Source: Candidatus Rifleibacterium amylolyticum (GTDB taxonomy: Bacteria > Muiribacteriota > Ozemobacteria > Ozemobacterales > Ozemobacteraceae). From it: a stretch of 64,000 nucleotides of DNA. The first letter of the stretch is position 1; each line of letters starts with the position of its first letter. Of this stretch, positions 44,112-52,882 are shown piece by piece. The notes beneath the pieces were generated by a model. That model had not been told where the DNA came from. It worked only from the letters and a program-made list of their open reading frames with translations, and ran no database searches. The stretch covers positions 1 through 64,000 of the forward strand of contig JAACJG010000001.1 of the NCBI GenBank assembly GCA_009917695.1, read 5' to 3'. A program made the position numbers and the translations under genes.

Positions 44112-46505
44112 TTATCTGGAAGAATTCAACAACTCGATGTTTTCTTCGATTTCTTGAAGCAGCTGGTTTTGCCCTTGCTCGCGGGCGAGGTCGGCGGCGC
44201 GGTGCAGAATGCCGAGGGCTTCGTCGAGTTCGCCGCGCTGCGCGTGCGATATGGCCAGAGTCTGATTGAACCAGGGGTCTTTGAAGTCTGTCATTTCACA
44301 GCCGAGCAGGCAGAGTTTGGCGAAATGGTCTGGATCGAGTGCGATTTTTTCTGAAAGCTGAAGGTTGATCAGCTGTTGCAGGGAAGGCAGATGACCTAGT
44401 CTGGCAGATTCTTCGTATGGTTTTGCGGCTTCGGCCGGTTTGCCAGCGTTTTCAAAGGCTTTGCCCAGACTATAACGGGGCAGGGGAGAGTCGGCAAATT
44501 TGTCGGCCGCGCGTTGATACATTTCGATGGCCATGCTCGGCTGTTTAAGCTCCATCAGGCAGTTGCCGATGCCCAGTTGTGAGGGCAGGTCGTCTGGTGC
44601 CGCAGTCGCTGCCATCTCGTAAGCATTTTTTGCCTGTATGAAGTCACGGTTGCGAAAGTGCAGATTGCCGAGATTGCGCAAGGCGAGAAACATTGACGGG
44701 TCAGCTGTTACAGCGGTTTTGTAATGACTCGCGGCCAGCGTGATGTTTTTGCTGTTGGCGGCAATCAGGCCAAGGTTAAAATAGGCCTGAGCGAAGCCGG
44801 GAGCCAGATCAAGCGACTTTTTCAGCAGGCTTTCTGCTTCTGACAGCTGGTTTTGTTGTATTTTTAAGGATGCCATATTGTTAAGAGTATCAATGTTGAA
44901 AGGGTTGAGCTTGAGCGTTTTTTCGAACAGCGCCGCAGCAGTCTGTGGTTGCTCGTTCATCAGCATCGCCAGTCGCAGCGTGGTTCTATGGTTATAGGGC
45001 TGCAATTCGTGAGCAGCTTTTGTCGTCTCGATATCTTTATTCCTGTCATTTTGCTGTTGCAGGCTCGCGAGATTTTTAGACAGGGCAGCCAGGCTATTTT
45101 TATGACCATATTGCATGCTAAATGGCGGCCGGCTCATACTGCTGATAATGTGTTCGAGATTGGCGGTCGCATCGGCGCCGGTGTAGCCAAGCAGGTTGAG
45201 CAACTCAGCTTCTAATGGAAAATTTTCCGGCAAACTATCCTGTCCCTCTAATTTTAACTGTTTCAGAGCGCTGAAAATGCAGCGGGCCACCAGATAGTGC
45301 CCTCGTTCCGTAAGATGAACGTGATCGTAGACAAGCTCTGAACCAATTATGCCGTGGTCTGAATTTTCGACAAATACTCGTTCGACATCGGCTATAAAAG
45401 CGCCAAAGCTTTTTGCCAGTTTTTCGGCTTCGGTGTTAAATCTCTCTGTTGTTCTTACTCTGAAACAATCAAGATCCACCGCCCGCTTGAACTTCGCTTG
45501 TGCTGATTCTATCTGGCCGGCCGCAAGTTGTAACACTGCATTCAGATAGTTATATAGTGCGTTTTTCTCGGCTGATTTCTCCAGTTCTAAAGCTAGTTGA
45601 GAGGCTTTTGAAGCATCGCCCTCAATGATTTTTTCGCCAAGAATTTTGAGCTTTTCCAGATCGGTCTTGCTTATGCCTCTTTCATCAGACATGAAGGGTG
45701 GACAATCCTTGTGATTGACCGGCACCCGGCACCAGACGACAGGAATTCCGCGTGCTTTTGCCATCTTGAAAATGTCTGACATGTTTGCCTGCCAGTTGGC
45801 GAGGCATTCTTGTACGGCCGCGCTGTCGGCCGGAATGCTGTTTTTTAGAAACATTTCGAGGCCCTGCCAGCCCTTAGCCAGCTCTGCTGGCAGTTGTTCG
45901 CGCTTCAGCGCCTGAATGATGCGCAATGAGGAAGCCCAGATTCCGGTCAGGGCGGCGTTACGATTCTTTGCCAGGCCAAAGACGCTGGCCGGGCCGTACG
46001 GCCCGATGAATTCGTTGTGCCCGGCATAGATTACCAGAGCATCGGGATGATAATCGACGATTTCTTTACAGAATTCACGCAGAACCCAACTGTTGATCGC
46101 TGGAATGCCGGCATTTATGACTTCAGCAACCTGTTCTGCATGGCCTTTGTTGAGCGACGCTTCGAGCATGCGGGCGAACGAAAAATCTGCAAGTTTTTCG
46201 CCGCGCGCGGCCGATTCGCCCAGAACGAATATGCGCAGGCGCTTTGCCGGTTTAACCGCCGGCATGATTTCGGGCAGCGGCCGCCGTGCCAGATTGCCCG
46301 GGAAAAATCGTCGTGCTGCCTGATAGTTGATACGCAGACATGGCGATCCATCAGGCATTTTATCTTTGATAAACAGGCTGGTCGGGTAACCGATGCCGGC
46401 CACCCGGCAGGCAAGCTCCGCCAGTCCCAGCAGGAGCACCGGAAGAACGAAAAGTAACAGTATTGCCAGTATTATTTTTTTTAACAAACCATTTGCCCCT
46501 GACAT
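44112..46505 (-). CDS. SGNH hydrolase fused to TPR repeats
   Basis: A 797-aa protein with an N-terminal membrane helix (about 9-30), so an extracytoplasmic enzyme. SGNH/GDSL blocks: GES with S98, GHNE with N164, and DHVH with D394 and H397; all catalytic residues are present. This type deacylates or acyl-transfers on glycans or lipids. From about 450 there are eight or more TPRs. It follows the carbamoyltransferase/SxtJ/DUF5989 genes in the same direction but across a 470-bp gap. Confidence 0.85.
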   Translation of the reverse strand: MSGANGLLKKIILAILLLFVLPVLLLGLAELACRVAGIGYPTSLFIKDKMPDGSPCLRINYQAARRFFPGNLARRPLPEIMPAVKPAKRLRIFVLGESAARGEKLADFSFARMLEASLNKGHAEQVAEVINAGIPAINSWVLREFCKEIVDYHPDALVIYAGHNEFIGPYGPASVFGLAKNRNAALTGIWASSLRIIQALKREQLPAELAKGWQGLEMFLKNSIPADSAAVQECLANWQANMSDIFKMAKARGIPVVWCRVPVNHKDCPPFMSDERGISKTDLEKLKILGEKIIEGDASKASQLALELEKSAEKNALYNYLNAVLQLAAGQIESAQAKFKRAVDLDCFRVRTTERFNTEAEKLAKSFGAFIADVERVFVENSDHGIIGSELVYDHVHLTERGHYLVARCIFSALKQLKLEGQDSLPENFPLEAELLNLLGYTGADATANLEHIISSMSRPPFSMQYGHKNSLAALSKNLASLQQQNDRNKDIETTKAAHELQPYNHRTTLRLAMLMNEQPQTAAALFEKTLKLNPFNIDTLNNMASLKIQQNQLSEAESLLKKSLDLAPGFAQAYFNLGLIAANSKNITLAASHYKTAVTADPSMFLALRNLGNLHFRNRDFIQAKNAYEMAATAAPDDLPSQLGIGNCLMELKQPSMAIEMYQRAADKFADSPLPRYSLGKAFENAGKPAEAAKPYEESARLGHLPSLQQLINLQLSEKIALDPDHFAKLCLLGCEMTDFKDPWFNQTLAISHAQRGELDEALGILHRAADLAREQGQNQLLQEIEENIELLNSSR

Positions 46506-46978
46506 TCTAAAATTTATGAACTCATATGTGACAGAGGCTGATAATGCGTCGCATAAGAGCTCAAGGATTCAATCTGGGTGTGTCCACTTTTGCCGGGCTC
46601 TCGGCGGAATCTCATTCGCTACAACTCTCCCCAGACGAAAGTTTATTTGAATAGCCATGGCTCGGCGTCAATATTGCCTGGCTCGGCCGAGCTGCTCTAT
46701 CCTGCGCAGCTCGGCATAAGCACCTCCCTGTGCAAAAAGTTTCCGCGCCTGAGAAACCCGACTGCGCCCTTGTATGATTTTTTCATGTGTGAATCTTTTT
46801 TCAGTCAACCACTCCACTTGAATGTGTCAGAAAACTAGCCTTCAGGCAAAGTTGAATTGCAAGTAATTGCGAGGAGCGTAGCGACGAAGCAATCTCGCTG
46901 ACCATGAGATTGCTTCGCTTCGCTCGCAATGACGGACAATCAAATATGTTGACAGAGGGCTAGTGCAATCGCTCATAA
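46506..46978. other. 473-bp non-coding gap with repeats
   Basis: No credible gene. The proximal half has several GCTCGGC-type heptamers (around 46597, 46657, 46683 and 46709), some forming short palindromes. The distal half has the REP/MITE-like inverted repeat listed separately. The region separates the DUF5989 gene from the SGNH-TPR gene. Confidence 0.6.
46866..46930. repeat. REP/MITE-like imperfect inverted repeat
   Basis: The left arm starts ATTGCGAGGAGCG and ends GAAGCAATCTC (46866-46896); the right arm GAGATTGC...CTCGCAAT (46906-46930) is its complement apart from a 6-base gap. It is followed by GACGG. This attgcgagg...gcttcg...cgcaatgac element type is dispersed in intergenic DNA of many unrelated bacteria. 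Confidence 0.75.
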
Positions 46979-47158
46979 TCAGAATATTGTATACATGAAT
47001 GTGCCGAGGGGGGAGGAACTGGCGAGGGTGAGCAGGATGCCGAGCATCAGCAGGCTGATTACTATCGGCAGCAGCCACCACTGTTTTTTCTTCCACAGAA
47101 AACCGAGAAGTTCGGCTATTGTAGCCGTTTTGGTCGTTGTTTTTTCAAGGTTGTTCAA
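46979..47158 (-). CDS. DUF5989 family small membrane protein
   Basis: A 59-aa protein. TTG 47158 follows AAGGAA; an ATG at 47239 would overlap SxtJ by 65 bp and exceed the family length. AELLGFLWKKKQWWLLPIV is the family signature, then a membrane helix and an SSPLGTFMYTIF end. Proteins of this family normally sit with SxtJ-like proteins and carbamoyltransferases. The role is unknown. Confidence 0.85.
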   Translation of the reverse strand: MNNLEKTTTKTATIAELLGFLWKKKQWWLLPIVISLLMLGILLTLASSSPLGTFMYTIF

Positions 47159-47174
47159 TTTTATTTCCTTCTGG

Positions 47175-47603
47175 TCAAAATTGCTGGGTAAAGTTCTTGT
47201 CGTCGTCAGAGTCTGGTTGCTCACGATAGCTTTCTGCATTTTTGTCGAATTTGAGCTGGAGCGGGGTTTTGCCGGCTATACGTAGAACCAGGGCAATCGG
47301 AACTATGGCCACAATGTAGAGAATACCGAGAATGAGTCTGGTGTTGAACCAGCCAAGTGCCGCGCCGATTTTCAGCCAGACGGCATGCGGAAATTTAAGC
47401 CAGGCAGGCCTTAGCAGAGCCGGCAAGATGAGCACTGTTGACAGGATAAGAGCCCAGGTTCTGACATCGGCCTGCCTGAGCAACGGCCACAGGCCGATTG
47501 CCAGAAAGGCGGCGCCAACGATCAGGCCAAAGCTGCGCAGTTCGCTGGTTCGACCGGTCGCGTTGGGCAAGGTTTCTATTGCTATCTGTTCAGTCTGGTG
47601 CAA
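47175..47603 (-). CDS. SxtJ family membrane protein
   Basis: A 142-aa protein with a TTG start that overlaps the carbamoyltransferase by 14 bp. Four membrane helices are visible (FGLIVGAAFLAIGLWPLL, WALILSTVLILPALL, a central pair, and LGILYIVAIVPIALVL). The order and the C-terminal RLILGILY...GK are typical of SxtJ, named after the saxitoxin cluster but widespread. It lies between the carbamoyltransferase and DUF5989. Function unknown. Confidence 0.82.
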   Translation of the reverse strand: MHQTEQIAIETLPNATGRTSELRSFGLIVGAAFLAIGLWPLLRQADVRTWALILSTVLILPALLRPAWLKFPHAVWLKIGAALGWFNTRLILGILYIVAIVPIALVLRIAGKTPLQLKFDKNAESYREQPDSDDDKNFTQQF

Positions 47604-49419
47604 AGGTTTCGAGCCCCAGTTTCTCTATGATTTCTTTTGGCTGATCTTCTTTTTTGAGGTAGAAGTTTTCGAGCACAAGGCTGTCCATTTCGGTGCGCAT
47701 GAAGCATTTGTAGGCATCGAGAGGCGTGCAGACAATAGGTTCGCCGCGCACGTTGAACGAAGTGTTCACAATGACGCCGCAGCCGGTTTTTTGCTCAAAT
47801 GCTTTGATCATGGCATGATAGCGCGGGTTGGTGTCGGCATGCACCGACTGAATCCTCGCCGAACCATCGACATGGGTTATAGCTGGAATCTCGGAACGCG
47901 CGATATTGAGCAGATCCAGGCCGGTAAGGCTTTTTTGTGTTTCGCTCAGTTCCAGCATCAATTCTTTGTTTACCTGTGCTGTCAGCAACATATATGGCGT
48001 GTCGCTGGCGAGCTCAAAATAGTCTGAAAGTCGCTCGCGCAGAACCGATGGCGCAAAAGGTCGGAACGACTCGCGAAACTTGATCTTAAGGTTCATAACC
48101 TTCTGCATTTTTTTGGAGCGGGCATCACCGATAATACTGCGTGCTCCGAGTGCGCGCGGACCGTATTCCATGCGCCCCGAAAACCAGCCAATGACTTTTT
48201 CCTGTTCAAGATCACCGGCAATTTGTTCGAACAATTGCGAATCATCGATCTGGCTGTATGGAATCATGTGCTGGTCAAGAAAGGACTTGATTTCAGTATT
48301 GCTGAACGCCGGGCCAAGGTAGCAACCCTGCATCAAATCTGGCGCCTCAGGTTTGCGGGTGTTTTTGAGATGCTCGAACCAGACGCCCAGTGCGGCTCCG
48401 GCGGCGCCACCAGCATCTCCGGCCGCCGGCTGGATCCAGATTGACTTGAATGGGCCTTCGCGCAGCAGGCGACCGTTGGCAACGCAGTTGAGAGCCACGC
48501 CTCCTGCCATGCAAAGGTTGTCGAGTCCTGTTTCGGCATGCAGGCTGTGGCCCAGTTTCAATACGATTTCTTCGCAGACTTCCTGAATCGATCTGGCCAG
48601 ATTCATTTCGCGCTCACCGGTCGGATCTTCGGGCTTCTTTGCCGGGCCGCCGAAGAGCTTGCAGAAACGTTCATTGAACATGCTCAGGCCGGTGCAGTAG
48701 TCGAAGTAATCCATGTTCAGGCGAAAAGTGCCATCGGCTTTGACATCGACGAGGTTGTCGAGTATAAGCTGTTTGTAAACAGGCTTGCCGTAAGGCGCCA
48801 GACCCATAAGTTTGTATTCGCCACTGTTAACCTTGAAGCCTGTATAAACTGTAAACGCTGAGTAGAGCAGTCCGAGCGAATGTGGAAACCTTATTTCCCA
48901 CAGCTGTTTGAGGCTGTTTCCATCTGCCTGCCAGGCAGTAGTGGTAGCCCATTCGCCGACCCCGTCGAGGCAGAGCACGGCAGCCTTTTCGAAGGGTGAG
49001 GGATAGAAGGCAGATGCAGCATGTGATCGATGATGTTTGTAGAAGAAGATTTCTTCAGGCAGATTGCCGAAATTCTCTTTGACCATCCGTGCAATCTCTG
49101 ATTTCATGAACAGCCTGTCCTTGATCCAGAGAGGCATAGAATGAAAAAATGAGCTTAGTCCGGCAGGTGCAAAGCTCAGATAGGTTTTGAGAAGCCTTTC
49201 GAACTTGATAAATGGCTTTTCGTAGAAAACCAGTATGTTCACCTGCTGCATGGAGATGCCGGCACTTTTGAGGCAATATTTTACCGCGTGCAACGGAAAG
49301 CTGCTGTCATGCTTGATGCGGGTAAAACGCTCTTCCTGTGCAGCAGCCACAATTTTGCCGTTATGCACAAGGCATGCGGCAGAATCATGGTAATAAGCTG
49401 AGATCCCAAGGATATACAT
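47590..49419 (-). CDS. NodU/CmcH-type carbamoyltransferase
   Basis: A 609-aa protein. The N-terminal HSP70/Kae1-like domain starts MYILGISAYYHDSAACLV and contains the HRSHAASAFYPSPF metal-binding histidines. The C-terminal YrdC-like carbamoyltransferase domain has GRMEYGPRALGARSI and the GVIVNTSFNVRGEP segment. It carbamoylates hydroxyls, using carbamoyl phosphate and ATP, on nodulation factors, antibiotics or surface glycans. With SxtJ and DUF5989 it forms a known module of surface or metabolite modification. A promoter lies at 49447-49476. Confidence 0.9.
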   Translation of the reverse strand: MYILGISAYYHDSAACLVHNGKIVAAAQEERFTRIKHDSSFPLHAVKYCLKSAGISMQQVNILVFYEKPFIKFERLLKTYLSFAPAGLSSFFHSMPLWIKDRLFMKSEIARMVKENFGNLPEEIFFYKHHRSHAASAFYPSPFEKAAVLCLDGVGEWATTTAWQADGNSLKQLWEIRFPHSLGLLYSAFTVYTGFKVNSGEYKLMGLAPYGKPVYKQLILDNLVDVKADGTFRLNMDYFDYCTGLSMFNERFCKLFGGPAKKPEDPTGEREMNLARSIQEVCEEIVLKLGHSLHAETGLDNLCMAGGVALNCVANGRLLREGPFKSIWIQPAAGDAGGAAGAALGVWFEHLKNTRKPEAPDLMQGCYLGPAFSNTEIKSFLDQHMIPYSQIDDSQLFEQIAGDLEQEKVIGWFSGRMEYGPRALGARSIIGDARSKKMQKVMNLKIKFRESFRPFAPSVLRERLSDYFELASDTPYMLLTAQVNKELMLELSETQKSLTGLDLLNIARSEIPAITHVDGSARIQSVHADTNPRYHAMIKAFEQKTGCGVIVNTSFNVRGEPIVCTPLDAYKCFMRTEMDSLVLENFYLKKEDQPKEIIEKLGLETFAPD

Positions 49420-49446
49420 CAGATGCTTCCTTCACGCGTATGTAAA

Positions 49447-49476
49447 TTTATAGCAGATTTCTCACTGTATTTTCAA
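49447..49476 (-). promoter_or_regulatory. Candidate sigma-70 promoter of the carbamoyltransferase cassette
   Basis: On the minus strand, TTGAAA (49471-49476) and TATAAA (49447-49452) are spaced 18 bp, 27 bp before the ATG. Confidence 0.55.
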
Positions 49477-49498
49477 TGTGTTGTGCACAATCAGGTGC

Positions 49499-49526
49499 AA
49501 AAAAATAACCGCCCGTCATCGGGCGG
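49499..49526 (-). terminator. Rho-independent terminator after flgH
   Basis: On the minus strand, a 7-bp GC-only stem CCGCCCG/CGGGCGG (49509-49515 and 49520-49526) with a 4-base loop, followed by TTATTTTTTT. It closes the DUF501-flgFGAH operon. Confidence 0.88.
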
Positions 49527-49559
49527 CTGTCTGGGGGCGAAAAGTTATATGCTGGTAAG

Positions 49560-50153
49560 TTAAAGCACGCTCTGGAAAAGTCTGGTGACAATACCCGGGC
49601 GATTCGGTCTGCCGACAACGCCTCTGCCATCGAATTTGATCTGCGCATCTGCCAGAAATTTTGAATTGATCGTATTATTGCCGTCAATGTCGCGCGGTCT
49701 TGCGACGCCACGAACTTTCATGATCTGGGTTTCGCGGTTTACCACGATCGAACGGCTGCCTTCGACAAGGAGGTTGCCGTTGCCGAGAACTTCGAGCACA
49801 GTGGCTGTAATGGTGCCGGTTAGTTTGCCGGAGCGGGTAGTGGTGCCCTGACCGTCGAACTCGTTGGTAACTTCGCTTTTCCCGACGAAGTTCTTGACCA
49901 GATTCTTTACAATAGGAATCTCCGGGCCGGTAGTAACTTCTGTCGTGCTATCTTTCTGGGTGCTTGTAGTCGCTTTCGACTGGGCATTCGATTCTTCTGA
50001 AATTACTATGGTAATTATGTCGCCGGGCTGGTATTCGCGGGCATTCTTTGACGAATAAAGGTCATTGCCGCTGAGCCAGAGAGAGCTGGCTGAAAGACTG
50101 CTGGCTACAATCATCATCAGGCTCAAAGCCAGTATCATTCTAGTTCTGTGCAT
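49560..50153 (-). CDS. flgH: Flagellar L-ring protein FlgH
   Basis: A 197-aa protein with a signal peptide (to about 23) but no lipobox cysteine: no Cys exists in the whole N-terminal half. Family motifs: SSLWLSGNDLYSSKNAREYQPGDIITIVISE, GTITATVLEVLGNGNLLVEGSR and the C-terminal GVVGRPNRPGIVTRLF. FlgH of enterobacteria is a lipoprotein; this one would have to insert in the outer membrane without lipidation. It overlaps flgA by 14 bp and ends at a strong terminator. Confidence 0.92.
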   Translation of the reverse strand: MHRTRMILALSLMMIVASSLSASSLWLSGNDLYSSKNAREYQPGDIITIVISEESNAQSKATTSTQKDSTTEVTTGPEIPIVKNLVKNFVGKSEVTNEFDGQGTTTRSGKLTGTITATVLEVLGNGNLLVEGSRSIVVNRETQIMKVRGVARPRDIDGNNTINSKFLADAQIKFDGRGVVGRPNRPGIVTRLFQSVL

Positions 50154-51207
50154 ATTCTACCCTGCCTTTTTCTTTGATGACGCCTCGTATCCGGCGCTGG
50201 TTCTGCATGTTGATCAGAGTTATCTCGTCGCCTTCGCTGCCGCCCTGCACGGCCCGGGCCGGAATTTTCAGTGACAGCGTGCCGCTGTTGAAGTGAAAAT
50301 CGACGCTTTCGCCGGGCTTGACCAGCCAGGAATCGCGATTACCTGCTTTGACAAAGCTCTCGTTTCTGTCAGTCGGATTGCTGCCGGACTTGTCGTTGTT
50401 GCGACAGATGCTTGACGGGCCAGTTGACAGGTCACTGCTGCGCAGAACGGTTCCGGGTGATTTGAAACGTCCGAGACATTTTCCCACCGCATCGGCATAA
50501 GACACTGGAATGTTGCTCTGGTCGCTTTTTACTTCGACCTGTTTCTTTCTGATCATGGTGCTGCTGATGGTTTCGCCGGGGCGTGCCAGTCGTGTCAGTT
50601 CGGCGGCTTCGACGATGCGGCTTACGCGCACCTGTATCAGCTGGCGGAAAGGGCCGTTATCGGTCTGGGCGGTAAGAACGAAAAGTCGCATGCCGAGAGT
50701 GTTGTCTGAGTTGGTGTTGATTTCCCAGCTTTGCAGATTGCCGGGAAGCACGATGTTTGTCGGCACGCGTGACAGATCTACGGCCAGATCGTTTGTATCT
50801 GAGGTTTGGCAGAGTGAGGTGATGCGCTCAGCAATGTCAGACCCTTTGAGCATGGCTCCGGCTCTGCGTATAGTAATGCGCTCGGGAATTACAAGTGCGC
50901 TGGCATAGTTGCCAAGCTTACGCTGAATCTCTGTTTTGTCGAGCACCAGTTCGCCAAGCGGATCGGGAATATGACCAAGTTGGATGGCCGCCAGGTTCTC
51001 GCGGAGTTCCGGGCTTGCTTCGTTTTTTATCAGACAGTCTGCTTTGATCTCGCTGCTGTTGACCAGCACGGTTGATTTGAGCGCGGTGATCTGGTCTCTG
51101 GCTGAAGGCATGATTATAGCAGCGCCGGCCTGGCTGCAGCACAACAGTGCGATGCCGCAGCTGATTATGGTTGAGCCTATTCTTCTGGTCAGTTTATGTT
51201 TAATCAA
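50140..51207 (-). CDS. flgA: Flagellar basal body P-ring formation protein FlgA
   Basis: A 355-aa secreted protein with a TTG start behind AAGG; no in-frame ATG is near. Signal peptide to about 29. The C-terminal SAF/FlgA domain runs from about 210 (RLARPGETISSTMIRKKQV) to the end (GDEITLINMQNQRRIRGVIKEKG). It is a periplasmic chaperone for P-ring assembly. It is longer than usual because of a linker with Ser/Asn/Asp (about 275-300). Confidence 0.9.
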   Translation of the reverse strand: MIKHKLTRRIGSTIISCGIALLCCSQAGAAIIMPSARDQITALKSTVLVNSSEIKADCLIKNEASPELRENLAAIQLGHIPDPLGELVLDKTEIQRKLGNYASALVIPERITIRRAGAMLKGSDIAERITSLCQTSDTNDLAVDLSRVPTNIVLPGNLQSWEINTNSDNTLGMRLFVLTAQTDNGPFRQLIQVRVSRIVEAAELTRLARPGETISSTMIRKKQVEVKSDQSNIPVSYADAVGKCLGRFKSPGTVLRSSDLSTGPSSICRNNDKSGSNPTDRNESFVKAGNRDSWLVKPGESVDFHFNSGTLSLKIPARAVQGGSEGDEITLINMQNQRRIRGVIKEKGRVEYAQN

Positions 51208-51218
51208 AACTTGCTACC

Positions 51219-52007
51219 TTATCTGCGCAGGTTGTTGGCGATCTGCAACATGGTGTCTGATGTCTGAATGGTCTTGGAGTTCGCTTCGTAAGCGCGCTGG
51301 GCGACGATCATGTTGACCATTTCTTCAACGACTTTGACGTTAGCCATTTCAATGAACCCCTGGGCGATTTCGCCAAGTTCTTCTGTGCCGGGGATTCCAA
51401 CTACTGCATCACCAGAACTGCCGCTCGGAATGAAGAGGTTGCGGCCAATTGCCTTGAGGCCGGCCGGGTTGATGAAGTTGGCGGTTTCGATCTGCCCTAG
51501 CACTTCGAGGTCAACCTGTCCAGGCATTTTGGCGGCGATGATACCCGAAGAAGTGATGTTGAGGCCGATAGCTTCGCGCGGTATGGTGAAACCGGGTAAA
51601 ACCGTATAACCATCAGAAGTTACGACAACGCCATCTTCAGACAGTTTCCACGCACCGTCACGCGTATAGGCGATGTCACCGTTGGGCAGCTGTATCTGAA
51701 AGAAGCCCTTACCTTCGATAACCACATCCAGTGGTTGCTCGGTCTGCTGGAATTCACCCTGCGAGAACATGCGCTGGGTGGCGACCGGCCTGACACCGTG
51801 ACCGAGCTGAATGCCTACCGGGTAGGTGTTGTCGCTCGAAATCGGTGCGCCAGGTTCGGCGATAGTCTGATACATCAGATCCTGAAAGTCGACCCGGCTC
51901 TTTTTGAACCCCGTCGTAGTTACGTTGGAAAGGTTGTTGGAAACTACCGCAATGTTGGTTTCCTGACCTTTCATGCCTGTAGATGCAGACCACAATGATC
52001 TCAGCAT
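51219..52007 (-). CDS. flgG: Flagellar distal rod protein FlgG
   Basis: A 262-aa protein of normal FlgG length, with GGAGG upstream. N-terminal rod motif MLRSLWSASTGMKGQE.. and ANNLSNVTTTGFKKSR-like segment; central D1 domain (FFQIQLPNGDIAYTRDGAWKL); C-terminal helix with MVNMIVAQRAYEANSKTIQTSD. It makes the distal rod crossing the wall and the P/L-rings. Confidence 0.95.
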   Translation of the reverse strand: MLRSLWSASTGMKGQETNIAVVSNNLSNVTTTGFKKSRVDFQDLMYQTIAEPGAPISSDNTYPVGIQLGHGVRPVATQRMFSQGEFQQTEQPLDVVIEGKGFFQIQLPNGDIAYTRDGAWKLSEDGVVVTSDGYTVLPGFTIPREAIGLNITSSGIIAAKMPGQVDLEVLGQIETANFINPAGLKAIGRNLFIPSGSSGDAVVGIPGTEELGEIAQGFIEMANVKVVEEMVNMIVAQRAYEANSKTIQTSDTMLQIANNLRR

Positions 52008-52042
52008 AGGCTTCTATTCCTCCGGTTCTTTCAGATTATGCG

Positions 52043-52882
52043 TCAGCGGCGGGTTGCGCCGACCGAGTTGATGGCTTTGTCGAGAAGGCCATCGTGAGAT
52101 TGAATGACTTTTGAATTCGCTTCGTAAGCGCGTGATACTTCGATCATGCGCACCATTTCTTCGACCAGACTGAAGTTTGGCTTTTCGACATATCCCTGTT
52201 TGATGTTGCCTTCTGCTCGCGCAACTTCGCCGTAGGCACGCACGAATTTGTTGGCGCCTTCCTTGCGAAAAGCCTTTCGGTCAGCAGCGATGCCCTGGGC
52301 AATTCTGAACAGAGGTTCATTGTCAACCAGAACACGACCGCTGCGGTCTATGGTGACAGTTTGTCCTTCGCCAACCTGCACTCTTTGCAGGCGCGGGTTG
52401 AGATTGCCTTCTTCATCGAGAATACTGCCGGCATTTTCACCGACCGGTTCAGTATCTGCAAGAATGTAATCACCGTGCATGTTGGTAAGAAAGCCTTCAT
52501 GGTTGATGGTCAGAATGCCATCGCGGGTGAATCTGGTGCCTTTGCCCGATTCAACTACCAGAAAGGCTTTTTCATTTTCGAGGGCGATATCGAGTTCGTT
52601 GCCGGTATAGTCGAAAGCGCCGGCTTTGAAGTTGGTGAACGACTCATCGACGATGACGCCGGTGCCGAGTTCGCCAATCTTCGGGAACTTGTAGAAAGGG
52701 CGGGGTGGATAAAGCTGCCCGTCATTAACCTTGCGCAGGATCATTGTCGGCAGTTCCTTGAAAATGCCCTGATCCTGTTTGAAACCAGCTGTATCGACGT
52801 TGGCCAGGTTGTTGGCGACCATGTCCTGTCTGACGATTTCGCACAACATCGATGATGAAGCTGTATATATGCCACGTATCAC
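52043..52882 (-). CDS. flgF: Flagellar proximal rod/hook-basal body protein FlgF-like
   Basis: A 279-aa protein; the start is GTG 52882 behind AAGGAG. N-terminal IYTASSSM and VANNLANVDTAGFKQDQG, central GKGTRFTRDGILTINHEG, and C-terminal MVRMIEVSRAYEANSKVIQSHD motifs of the rod family. Position before flgG and shorter D1 suggest FlgF; FlgE-like alternatives are less likely. It overlaps the DUF501 gene's end by 4 bp. Confidence 0.9.
   Translation of the reverse strand: MIRGIYTASSSMLCEIVRQDMVANNLANVDTAGFKQDQGIFKELPTMILRKVNDGQLYPPRPFYKFPKIGELGTGVIVDESFTNFKAGAFDYTGNELDIALENEKAFLVVESGKGTRFTRDGILTINHEGFLTNMHGDYILADTEPVGENAGSILDEEGNLNPRLQRVQVGEGQTVTIDRSGRVLVDNEPLFRIAQGIAADRKAFRKEGANKFVRAYGEVARAEGNIKQGYVEKPNFSLVEEMVRMIEVSRAYEANSKVIQSHDGLLDKAINSVGATRR

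Noticed and set aside
47332-48027. Plus-strand 231-aa frame
   Set aside because: Overlaps SxtJ and carbamoyltransferase on the other strand, which carry clear motifs.
44112-49419. Saxitoxin-type toxin cluster
   Set aside because: Only the carbamoyltransferase, SxtJ and DUF5989 genes are shared; no polyketide or guanidine-forming genes are present, and the trio is widespread outside toxin clusters.
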